DNA of 18,999 nucleotides, taken from JAJKIP01 sp040509055 (GTDB lineage: Bacteria > Bacteroidota > Bacteroidia > Chitinophagales > Chitinophagaceae). The notes beneath the pieces are model-generated. The model saw nothing but the letters and a program-made list of their open reading frames with translations, was not told the origin of the DNA and ran no database searches. Positions 8,597 through 15,825 of the stretch are shown one piece after another. How positions within the stretch are numbered: the stretch's first letter is position 1; the number at the start of each line of letters is the position of its first letter. Both the position numbers and the translations under genes were made by a program. The DNA is taken from assembly GCA_040509055.1 (NCBI GenBank), contig JBEVLT010000204.1:1-18999 (forward strand). The letters are read 5' to 3'.

Positions 8597-8786
8597 GTGA
8601 CTCCTGTTTATATGGTGTAAAATACCATTATTGCAAAACACCGGTACCTGCGGCCCGGCAATTTAGCAGATTGTCTATAGGAATAAAAAAATAATCCATG
8701 CTGCTCATCTGAACTTTCTGTTGCTTTGTAGAGGTCGATTTACAGGCAGGAACTCACCTGTTTGAAGAGATTGCTTAACGGACGCT
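8597..8786. promoter_or_regulatory. Divergent promoter region between GH35 and beta-helix genes
   Basis: These 190 bases must hold both divergent promoters. TTGCTTTG at 8721-8728 differs by one base from TAnnTTTG and is a weak -7 candidate for the rightward gene. Close to the GH35 start, ATGGT and ACCAT (8615-8631) form a small inverted repeat, followed by ACACC that could pair with the same arm. These may be operator elements, but none is strong. Confidence 0.35.
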
Positions 8787-10250
8787 ATGAAAAAGACGAT
8801 AACCATCGCAGGGGTGCTTCTTTTTTCTCTTCTTCTCATCAGCAGCAGCCGGTCCGTTGCGCAGAAGCGTGTGATCCCTGTGCTGACGGATCAGCAACTG
8901 GTCGATGGGATGTCCCTGGGTGTGCAACCTAGCGATACGATCTGTATCATGGCCGGTCGCCGGGGCGAGCTGGTATTAAAAAATATAACAGGAACGGCAC
9001 GCGACCCGGTTATCATCATCAACCGCGGCGGAAAGGTGATCATCGATACCAAAAAAGATTACGGGATATTATTTAACAATTCCATTCATTTCAGGATCAC
9101 AGGTACCGGCAGCGGCGATGCATACGGGTTCGAGATCGCTTCTTCTGCCAATCATGGCCTGGTGGTTACGGAGTTCAGCTCTTACTGTGAGGCAGACCAC
9201 CTCGAGATCCATCATGTCGGCTTTGCGGGTATTGTTGCCAAGACGGATCCCAATTGTACCAGGAAGGACCTGCGGTATTTCATCATGCAGCAGCTTTCCT
9301 TTCATGATAACCTGATCCATGATACCGATGCCGAAGGATTTTATGTCGGCTATTCCTGGCACCCTGCCAGGGAGTACCCATGCGGGAAGGATTCTCTGCT
9401 CTATTCACATGAGCTGCATGGCGTAAGAATCTACAACAATACCGTGTACAATTCCGGCCAGGAAGGCATACAGGTGGGCTCGGGTACAAAAGATGTGCTG
9501 ATCTATTCCAATAGCGTGTTCAACTACGGGATGACGAATATATTGTGGCAAAATCATGGTGTCCAGATCGGTCAGGGCACCACAGGCGATTTTTTTAACA
9601 ACAAGGTGAGCACCGGGCCTGCAGAGGCCCTTTCCCTGTTCGGCGGCGGCAATAACCGGGTGTATGATAACGTGATCATCAATAGCGGTGTTTCTGCCAT
9701 CTATCAGAACGACCGGGGCGCGGTCGCCGGATCGGATTACAGGATCATGAATAATACCATCATTAGCCCGGGAGAAAACGGGGTGATAGCGGTCAGCGAT
9801 CATACGGAACACAATAAATTCACGGGCAACACCATCGTGACCAGCAAACCGGGCAACGCTTTTTTGAGCGAGGGCAGGATGAAATGGGATAGCTCCGGCA
9901 ACAGGATTTATTCATCGCTGGAACAGGCGGGACTCGATAGCGGTATTGTAAAAAGAGATACACGTAAACCGGTAACGAGCCGCTTCCCTTTTGCAGCCGA
10001 TCATTCTATTTTGCTGGTAGAAGAATCCGGAACGGTGAAAGATGATTATGAATTCCAAACAGACCTTACCGATGTATCGGTGAGGATCTATGACGGGGCC
10101 GGCATCCTGCTCAGGGCAGGAGTGACGCCGCTTAAAGAAAAGGAGTATAAAATTGTTTGTTCAGGATGGGAAAACGGGGTTTACTATATTTCGGTATCAG
10201 CCGGCAGCAAATACCGGCAACTGAGAAGGATCGTGGTAAAGAAGGATTGA
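8787..10250 (+). CDS. Secreted right-handed parallel beta-helix protein with T9SS-like C-terminal module
   Basis: The 487-residue product has a signal peptide (residues 1-26, ending SVAQ). Residues about 60-360 consist of repeated short beta-strand turns rich in N, G, I and V, for example HGVRIYNNTVYNSGQEGIQV (211-230) and NNRVYDNVIINSGVSAIY (289-306). This is the PbH1 repeat pattern of parallel beta-helix proteins, a fold shared by many polysaccharide lyases and glycoside hydrolases. No family-specific catalytic motif could be assigned, so lyase, hydrolase or binding protein all remain possible. The last roughly 80 residues form a separate beta-rich module with VRIYDGAGILLR and NGVYYISV, ending RQLRRIVVKKD, resembling type IX secretion sorting domains. 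It is the first gene of a tight plus-strand run with the DUF6786 lipoprotein and the SASA esterase. A lyase role would supply the unsaturated ends that GH88 acts on, which is inference. Confidence 0.85.
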   Translation: MKKTITIAGVLLFSLLLISSSRSVAQKRVIPVLTDQQLVDGMSLGVQPSDTICIMAGRRGELVLKNITGTARDPVIIINRGGKVIIDTKKDYGILFNNSIHFRITGTGSGDAYGFEIASSANHGLVVTEFSSYCEADHLEIHHVGFAGIVAKTDPNCTRKDLRYFIMQQLSFHDNLIHDTDAEGFYVGYSWHPAREYPCGKDSLLYSHELHGVRIYNNTVYNSGQEGIQVGSGTKDVLIYSNSVFNYGMTNILWQNHGVQIGQGTTGDFFNNKVSTGPAEALSLFGGGNNRVYDNVIINSGVSAIYQNDRGAVAGSDYRIMNNTIISPGENGVIAVSDHTEHNKFTGNTIVTSKPGNAFLSEGRMKWDSSGNRIYSSLEQAGLDSGIVKRDTRKPVTSRFPFAADHSILLVEESGTVKDDYEFQTDLTDVSVRIYDGAGILLRAGVTPLKEKEYKIVCSGWENGVYYISVSAGSKYRQLRRIVVKKD

Positions 10251-10268
10251 ACTAATAATTGCAGCTAT

Positions 10269-11510
10269 ATGAATAAAATTTCCCTGGTCATTTTTTTAAT
10301 GGCCATTGTCGCATGCAACAATGCAGGCAATAAAGCAGCCCAGGAAACAACGGCACCCGGAAAGCAGGAGTATGCCAAAGGTGAGTTTGGCTACGATCTG
10401 AACAGGCTCAGGCAGTATCATCCGGACCTGGTATTGCTGGGAGACGATAGCAGCGGCGCACAGGTGATCGTGCTGCCTGCTTACCAGGGGCGCGTCATGA
10501 CCAGCACGGCAGCAGGAAACAGCGGCGCCAGTTTTGGCTGGATCAATCATGACCTGATCGCCTCGGGCAAACCGGCCGAACATATGAGCGCTTTCGGTGG
10601 CGAAGACCGGTTCTGGCTCGGACCCGAAGGCGGGCAATTCTCCATCTTTTTCAAAAAGGGAACAGCTTTTACGTTTGAGAACTGGTTTGTTCCCCGGGAG
10701 TTCGATACAGAGCCGTTTACCACGGTGGCTGTTGCAAAAACCGCCGCCCGGTTCAGGAAAGAGATGCACCTCGAAAATCATTCAGGCAATAAGTTCGACC
10801 TGGAAGTAAATCGTGAGGTCCGCCTGCTTGGCAGGGCCGCTACGGACAGCGCGCTGGGTATCGCGGTCCCGGAGGGGGTGCAGTCGGTTGCATTTGAATC
10901 GGAGAACAGCGTGATCAATAAAGGTGCGACAGCCTGGACTAAAAAAACAGGTCTGCTCTCTATCTGGATATTAAGCATGCTGAATGCCTCCGGGAAAACA
11001 ACCGTTGCGCTGCCTTACAAACAAGATGCGGGAGCCGGTTTGGGTAAAATAGTCACGGATGATTATTTTGGCAAAGTGCCAGCAGACAGGCTGAAGGTGA
11101 AGGACGGGCTTATTTTGTTTAAGGCAGATGGCCATTACCGCAGCAAGATCGGCATGTCGCCGGCAAGAGCATTGCCACTGATAGCCAGCTACGATGCCGT
11201 GAACAGTGTGTTGACGATCGCGCAGTTTACATTGCCCGTAGGAGCAAGGGATTACGTCAATTCATTGTGGAAACTGCAGGATGACCCGTTTTCCGGCGAT
11301 GCCGTCAATTCTTACAACGACGGCCCTATCGATGGTAAGCAAATGGGCAATTTTTACGAAATGGAAAGCTCATCGCCTGCCGCCGCCTTAAAGCCCGGTG
11401 AAACGATCCGGCACCTGCATCGCACCATCCATCTGAAAGGCGATAAAAAGGACCTCGATAAAATTGCCCTGCAAGTATTGGGAGTGAGCGTCGATGCTAT
11501 CGCGTTATAA
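10269..11510 (+). CDS. DUF6786 family lipoprotein
   Basis: The 413-residue product begins with a lipoprotein signal: a hydrophobic stretch ending AIVAC, with the lipid-anchored cysteine at C16, followed by a short polar linker. The mature part is beta-rich. It contains AFGGEDRFWLGPEGGQFSIF (108-127), the block by which I recognise the DUF6786 family, and near the C-terminus SYNDGPIDGKQMGNFYEME and GETIRHLHRTIHLKG. The latter two are reminiscent of galactose-mutarotase-like sandwich proteins. No biochemical function is established that I know of, and none should be inferred from the name. It starts 18 bases after the beta-helix gene and ends 21 bases before the SASA esterase gene, so the three are probably co-transcribed. 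The shared context suggests an accessory role in oligosaccharide binding or processing at the cell envelope. Confidence 0.82.
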   Translation: MNKISLVIFLMAIVACNNAGNKAAQETTAPGKQEYAKGEFGYDLNRLRQYHPDLVLLGDDSSGAQVIVLPAYQGRVMTSTAAGNSGASFGWINHDLIASGKPAEHMSAFGGEDRFWLGPEGGQFSIFFKKGTAFTFENWFVPREFDTEPFTTVAVAKTAARFRKEMHLENHSGNKFDLEVNREVRLLGRAATDSALGIAVPEGVQSVAFESENSVINKGATAWTKKTGLLSIWILSMLNASGKTTVALPYKQDAGAGLGKIVTDDYFGKVPADRLKVKDGLILFKADGHYRSKIGMSPARALPLIASYDAVNSVLTIAQFTLPVGARDYVNSLWKLQDDPFSGDAVNSYNDGPIDGKQMGNFYEMESSSPAAALKPGETIRHLHRTIHLKGDKKDLDKIALQVLGVSVDAIAL

Positions 11511-11531
11511 AAATCATTTAAAGGAACTAAG

Positions 11532-12980
11532 ATGAGTAAGCTACCGGTTTTTTCTGCAAAAGGGATGGTTTGTTCGGTAATAGTTGGCATCGTCTTCCTG
11601 CTCCTTGCTTTCCCGGGATTTGCCAATATCCGGCTGCCGTCTATTTTGAGCAGCGGCATGGTATTGCAGCAGCAAAGCGAGATCCGGCTATGGGGCTGGG
11701 CCAGTCCCGGCGAAACGATAACGGTAACCTGTTCCTGGTCCGGCAAAAAGGACTCAACCTATACCACCCGCGATGCCAATTGGGAGCTTCGGGTGCGCAC
11801 GCCGGTTGCGGGCGGTCCCTATACCATCACTTTTAAGGGATATAACGAGCTCGTCCTGGAGAATGTCCTGGTCGGCGAGGTCTGGATCTGCTCCGGTCAA
11901 TCCAATATGGAGTGGAGCAGTGTAAATGGGGTGGACGGGATGGAGCGGGAGCTTGCCGCCCCCGCCAACCCGCAGTTGCGCTTTTTCCATGTCACCAAAA
12001 CCACCTCGCAGTATCCTCAGGATGATTGCAGCGCTGCCTGGCAGTCCTGTACGCCGGCCAGCCTGAAAACATTCAGCGCAGTCGGCTATTTTTTTGGCAA
12101 AAAACTGCAGGACTCGCTGCAGGTTCCCATCGGGCTGATCAATGCAAGCTGGGGCGGCACCCCCGCGGAGCCCTGGACCCCGGCCACGATCGTGGAAGAA
12201 AGCGACGTGTTGCAACAGGCTGCCGACAGCCTGATGAAAACAAACTGGTGGCCCATAACGCCTGGTGCGGCGTACAATGGCATGATCGCTCCCCTTACAA
12301 AATTTGCACTGGCCGGGGCGATCTGGTACCAGGGGGAAAGCAATGCCATTACCTGGCCTGCTTACCGCCTGCTTTTTACCAGCATGATCGAAGCCTGGCG
12401 AAGGGGCTGGAACAAAGATTTTCCTTTTTATTACGTGCAGATAGCTCCCTATCGTTACGGGGATAACAATATTGCGGCCCTGCTTCGTGAGCAGCAAACC
12501 GAAGCGATGTCTCTCTACCGCACAGGAATGGTGGTCATAACCGACCTGGTGGAAGATACCAGCAATATACATCCCAGGAACAAAAAAGATGTCGGCTCCC
12601 GGCTGGCCAACTGGGCGCTTGCGGAAACCTATCACCACACCGGCATTGTTTATAAAAGTCCGGTATTTAAGAATATGGTGCTGAAAAACGGCAATGCTGA
12701 GCTCTTTTTCAGCGATGCGCCAAACGGGTTCGTGGTACGGGGAAACAAAGCCACGGAATGGTATATAGCCGGCGAGGACCGGCGGTTTTTGCCTGCTGAG
12801 GTCAGGATAGAGAAAGACCGTATCGTCGTCTGCAATAAGGCGGTCAGCCGTCCTGTTGCCGTGCGGTTTGCCTTCGGCAATACGGCGATCGGGAATGTAT
12901 TCAGTAAAGAAGGGTTGCCGCTATGTCCCTTTCGCACCGATGACTGGGATGACAACAGGAGCAACCGGATGTCCCTTTGA
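11532..12980 (+). CDS. SASA-domain (sialate O-acetylesterase-type) acetylesterase
   Basis: The 482-residue protein has a hydrophobic export signal at about residues 12-31; an alternative ATG at 11565 would give a shorter signal. AAGGAA precedes the first ATG. The SGDH-like hydrolase blocks are all present: GEVWICSGQSNMEW with the nucleophile S124, LINASWGGTPAEPW (202-215), IWYQGESNA (264-272), and DLVEDTSNIHP (338-348) with the catalytic H347. An N-terminal beta-sandwich (LPSILSSGMVLQQQSEIRLW) is typical of the family. Members remove acetyl groups from sugars. Despite the sialate name, many Bacteroidota versions act on plant polysaccharides such as acetylated xylan or pectin, and nothing sialic-acid related lies nearby. 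It is the last gene of the three-gene run. Its stop codon (12978-12980) sits inside the left arm of a strong hairpin. Confidence 0.92.
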   Translation: MSKLPVFSAKGMVCSVIVGIVFLLLAFPGFANIRLPSILSSGMVLQQQSEIRLWGWASPGETITVTCSWSGKKDSTYTTRDANWELRVRTPVAGGPYTITFKGYNELVLENVLVGEVWICSGQSNMEWSSVNGVDGMERELAAPANPQLRFFHVTKTTSQYPQDDCSAAWQSCTPASLKTFSAVGYFFGKKLQDSLQVPIGLINASWGGTPAEPWTPATIVEESDVLQQAADSLMKTNWWPITPGAAYNGMIAPLTKFALAGAIWYQGESNAITWPAYRLLFTSMIEAWRRGWNKDFPFYYVQIAPYRYGDNNIAALLREQQTEAMSLYRTGMVVITDLVEDTSNIHPRNKKDVGSRLANWALAETYHHTGIVYKSPVFKNMVLKNGNAELFFSDAPNGFVVRGNKATEWYIAGEDRRFLPAEVRIEKDRIVVCNKAVSRPVAVRFAFGNTAIGNVFSKEGLPLCPFRTDDWDDNRSNRMSL

Positions 12981-13009
12981 GGTCACAAAATGAAGTCTCA
13001 AAGGGATAT
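12969..13009 (+). terminator. Stem-loop spanning the SASA esterase stop codon
   Basis: Bases 12969-12981 (ATGTCCCTTTGAG) pair with 12997-13009 (CTCAAAGGGATAT): 13 pairs, of which one is G-U, around a 15-base loop. The inner ten pairs are perfect. No T-run follows directly; a run of nine T lies about 55 bases downstream (13063-13071). It is therefore either an atypical terminator or an mRNA 3'-end stabiliser for the three-gene run. Confidence 0.55.
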
Positions 13010-13135
13010 GATGAAAGTCTGGCTGAGATATGTCATCCATTATTCAATTATTGTCATCCTGCTTTTTTTTTGCAATAGCTGCTTACTATTGACGCTCTTC
13101 TGTTATTTTGGGCCGTCAATCAATAGCACCGCGAA

Positions 13136-14209
13136 ATGACAAAGATCAAAACCTATTCGGTTTTCAAAGCTGCCATCTCATTAAAGAACCCTGTTTCCGA
13201 TGCCACCCATACCCTGACGGAAATTTCTTTCCTGGTACTGCGGATTCAAACGGATTCGGGTATAACCGGCGAGTCTTACCTGTTAAGTTTTCAATACAGT
13301 CCCGGGGCCATTGCCGGCGCCATGAAAGATGCGGGTGAAATGGTGATCGGGCGCCATGTGCATGAAACGCTAAAATTTGTTGAAGATACCGATCAGGCCA
13401 ATGAGTATTTCGGCAAGGAAGGGGTGAACCGCTGGGCACAGGCCGCTTATAACATGGCCATGTGGGACGCCTGGTGCAAAATACTGGGCCAGCCTGTGTG
13501 GAAAGTGTTGGGAGGCAGCAGTAAACCCATCCCGATCTATGGCAGTGGCGGATGGATATCGTATACGCCGGAAGAGCTGATCGCCGAAGTAAGCGATTAC
13601 AAAGCGCGGGGTTTCCGGGCTGTGAAAATAAAAGTGGGGAAACCCGACTGGAAGGAAGACCTGGAGCGGTTGCAGCAGGTGCGGGCAGCGGTTGGCAACG
13701 ACATTCGGATTATGATGGATGCCAACCAGGGGATGAGCGTACCTGATGCGCTTGCCCTGGCCCGGGCAGCCCGCGAATTAGATATCAACTGGTTTGAAGA
13801 GCCGATCGATCATACTGACTTCAGCGGATATGCACTGTTGCGCAACCAGGCCGGTATTTCCCTGGCGATGGGGGAGCGGGAGTATTCCACGCTGCCGCTC
13901 CGTGAGCTGCTGACCCGGAACGCGCTGGATATCTGGCAGCCGGACATTATTCGCATCGGTGGGGTAGAAGCCTGGCGGGACAGTGCTGCGCTGGCCAAAA
14001 GTTTCAATATTCCGGTACTGCCGCACTATTACAAAGATTACGACATCTCCCTGCTATGTACGATCAGCAATGGCGCAGGAGCGGAATCGTTTGATTGGAT
14101 CGACCCGTTAATTGATCATCCGGTCACGATTGAAAACGGGTTTGCATTCCCGCATGACCGCCCGGGGTGGGGATTTTCGTTTAAGGATCAATGGCTGACG
14201 GAGATCTGA
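13136..14209 (+). CDS. Mandelate racemase/muconate lactonizing enzyme family protein
   Basis: The 357-residue product is a complete enolase-superfamily enzyme: an N-terminal capping domain (about 1-125) and a TIM barrel. It carries the mandelate-racemase-subgroup catalytic set: K164 and K166 (VKIKVG), metal ligands D195 (MMDANQ), E221 (WFEEP) and E247 (MGERE), then the D270/H297 dyad (IWQPD, LPHYYKD) and E317. These positions equal, as I recall them, the residue numbers of Pseudomonas putida mandelate racemase (359 residues), so the two align almost without gaps. The N-terminal GESYLLSF also resembles the racemase's GHSYLFAY. Family chemistry starts with metal-assisted proton removal next to a carboxylate, leading to racemisation or dehydration. 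In a glycan-degradation neighbourhood a sugar-acid dehydratase or epimerase is more likely than mandelate as substrate. It has no signal peptide and is cytoplasmic. A 155-base gap separates it from the esterase gene, so it may have its own promoter. Confidence 0.92.
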   Translation: MTKIKTYSVFKAAISLKNPVSDATHTLTEISFLVLRIQTDSGITGESYLLSFQYSPGAIAGAMKDAGEMVIGRHVHETLKFVEDTDQANEYFGKEGVNRWAQAAYNMAMWDAWCKILGQPVWKVLGGSSKPIPIYGSGGWISYTPEELIAEVSDYKARGFRAVKIKVGKPDWKEDLERLQQVRAAVGNDIRIMMDANQGMSVPDALALARAARELDINWFEEPIDHTDFSGYALLRNQAGISLAMGEREYSTLPLRELLTRNALDIWQPDIIRIGGVEAWRDSAALAKSFNIPVLPHYYKDYDISLLCTISNGAGAESFDWIDPLIDHPVTIENGFAFPHDRPGWGFSFKDQWLTEI

Positions 14210-14272
14210 TCCGGAGGCGATCACATACAGGTTTACTGGTAGCCGGTATGCCCGTGATTATTCTCTTTTATC

Positions 14273-14749
14273 TCACCAATTATTCTGCTGGCTATCATTC
14301 GTTCTCTCCACCGGTTTTGGCGGATTGGCGCGCCAGTTTTTATCATAACGGACAAAGAAGGCCAGCCAGCCTGTCCGGGCTACGCGCATCAAATAAGGCT
14401 GCGTCACGATCAGCAATACAGCGTTGGTGATGACCCAAAACAGGAACCGGTTGTCTTCCAGGCCGAACCCGATAGTAAGCCACCAGGCTGCAAAGGTGAA
14501 AACGCTTAGCGCCACGGTGGCTCCGTAGCTGATATAGCTGGAACCATAGTAAAAACCGACTTCGATGTCGAACGGTTGCTTGCATACCGGGCATTCTTTG
14601 TTCATCTTCATGGTATGCTTCAGGTTCCAGGCATTTTTGTGTTGAAACATATCACCTTTCCGGCATCGCGGGCATTTGCAGGCCAACAGGTTCAGGGCGC
14701 CAGGTTTGCTGTCTTTCAGGGGAAGATCTTTTATTTCTATCGTTTGCAT
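14273..14749 (-). CDS. DUF983 domain membrane protein
   Basis: The 158-residue product has two CPxC zinc-ribbon-like pairs, CPRC (26-29, followed by RKGDMF) and CPVC (53-56, followed by KQPF), a spacing that fits one metal site. Two membrane segments follow, at about 71-96 and 101-123. The block FDIEVGFYYGSSYISYG between them is typical of DUF983 proteins, which are small Bacteroidota and Alphaproteobacteria membrane proteins of unknown function. The C-terminal tail is polar and should be cytoplasmic if the zinc ribbon is. The start lies six bases after the stop of the AraC gene on the same strand, so the two are almost certainly one transcript. It converges with the enolase-family gene across 63 bases that show no clear terminator. 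Confidence 0.88.
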   Translation of the reverse strand: MQTIEIKDLPLKDSKPGALNLLACKCPRCRKGDMFQHKNAWNLKHTMKMNKECPVCKQPFDIEVGFYYGSSYISYGATVALSVFTFAAWWLTIGFGLEDNRFLFWVITNAVLLIVTQPYLMRVARTGWLAFFVRYDKNWRANPPKPVERTNDSQQNNW

Positions 14750-14755
14750 GACTGG

Positions 14756-15628
14756 TTATTTTAATTGTTTCCGGAAAGCTTCCGGGCTGCAGCCGGCATG
14801 CTTTTTAAAGAACTTGCTGAAGTTGGAGTTGTCGGCAAAATCGAGCTCCAGCGCAATTTCAGAGATACTCATATCCGCGTTCACCAGCAAGCGCTTTGCT
14901 TCGAGCATCACCCGGTCCCTGATCAGTTCTCCCGCAGAGCGGCCGGTTGCATCTTTGGTCAGTGCGTTCAGGTGGTTTGGAGTAATGTAAAGCAATCCGG
15001 CATAGTGGCGGGGCAACCTTTTTTCTTTATAATACTGGTCGATCAGCTTCTTGAAATTGTGAAGCAGTACCGAATTGTAGGGGGTGTTTTTTTCCGGCGC
15101 TTTGGTGCAGCATCTTGCTGTACCAATAAACAGCTGCACCAGCAGGGTTTGTATATAATCTTCCCGGTAGGGCTGACCGGATTTCCCTTCATCTACTACC
15201 TGCTGCAGGATCGATTCGAACGATTTCCGTGCATTTGGGGGAATATCGACGACCTGGTTTTCCGCAATCCCGGAAAAAAAACTGAATTGATCAAGATACC
15301 TGGGGTTGACGATAAGCTGGTTCAGGAACCGGTCGGTAAAGTTGACGATATATCCATCTGTGGTTCCCTCAAAATGCCAGGTATGCACCTGCTCCGGGAT
15401 CATAAAATACACCTGCCCCGGCTGTACATCGAACTCAACAAAGTCGATGGCGTGTTTTCCCTTGCCGGAAGTAAAATAAACCAGGTGATAAAAGGAGTGC
15501 TTGTGCGGGAATTTCAGGTTCCTGTGCTCTTCGATATAATGGGCTAACCGATCTGCTATAAAATCATCGTTTGCCTGTAGCGTACCGGATAAAGAACAAA
15601 TGCTGTATTTGGGAAGCTGCGTTGCCAT
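14756..15628 (-). CDS. AraC family transcriptional regulator
   Basis: The 290-residue protein has an N-terminal cupin-like ligand domain with FPHKHSFYHLVYFTSGKG (40-57) and PGQVYFMIPEQVHTW (70-84). The C-terminal double helix-turn-helix domain occupies about residues 190-290. Its second half is the classic AraC signature: MSISEIALELDFADNSNFSK (253-272), then FFKKHAGCSPEAFR. It should bind DNA as a regulator responding to a small molecule; the ligand is unknown. The gene is followed by the DUF983 gene after six bases. Because it lies next to the glycan-degradation block it could control those genes, but nothing in the sequence shows this. A perfect TAnnTTTG element lies just upstream of its start. 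Confidence 0.93.
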   Translation of the reverse strand: MATQLPKYSICSLSGTLQANDDFIADRLAHYIEEHRNLKFPHKHSFYHLVYFTSGKGKHAIDFVEFDVQPGQVYFMIPEQVHTWHFEGTTDGYIVNFTDRFLNQLIVNPRYLDQFSFFSGIAENQVVDIPPNARKSFESILQQVVDEGKSGQPYREDYIQTLLVQLFIGTARCCTKAPEKNTPYNSVLLHNFKKLIDQYYKEKRLPRHYAGLLYITPNHLNALTKDATGRSAGELIRDRVMLEAKRLLVNADMSISEIALELDFADNSNFSKFFKKHAGCSPEAFRKQLK

Positions 15629-15641
15629 TGTTAGTCAGGCA

Positions 15642-15649
15642 CAAAGTTA
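15642..15649 (-). promoter_or_regulatory. Bacteroidota -7 element for the AraC gene
   Basis: Read on the minus strand this is TAACTTTG, a perfect match to TAnnTTTG. It ends 13 bases before the ATG at 15626-15628, implying a very short leader of under ten bases. No good TTG -33 element is visible at 19-21 bases. The rest of the gap up to 15825 holds no recognisable gene. Confidence 0.5.
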
Positions 15650-15825
15650 CTTTCATTTTACCGGCAGGAATGGTCATTTTCACCCTGGTTGTGGTAATTT
15701 TTACTGAATGTAGTGAGACGAAAGCTGGAAGCCTGAAACAGGATGATGAATAGGTGACAATGATTGATCGGGAAGGGCGGACTGTCATCCATCATCCAGA
15801 TAGCGTCATCTTCCCTCCACAACTG

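Noticed and set aside
11754..12638. Long minus-strand open frame (294 codons) inside the SASA esterase gene
   Set aside because: Antisense to conserved GQSNMEW and WYQGES blocks; translation is low-complexity in character and has no recognised motif.
11532..12980. Reading the SASA esterase as evidence of sialic-acid metabolism
   Set aside because: No sialidase, neuraminate lyase or epimerase is nearby; the family name reflects the first characterised member.
13062..13071. Run of nine T as an intrinsic terminator
   Set aside because: No hairpin lies immediately upstream of it; the strong stem at 12969-13009 is about 55 bases away.
14765..15547. Plus-strand open frame (260 codons) across the AraC gene
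   Set aside because: Antisense to a clear cupin plus double helix-turn-helix protein; no motif of its own.
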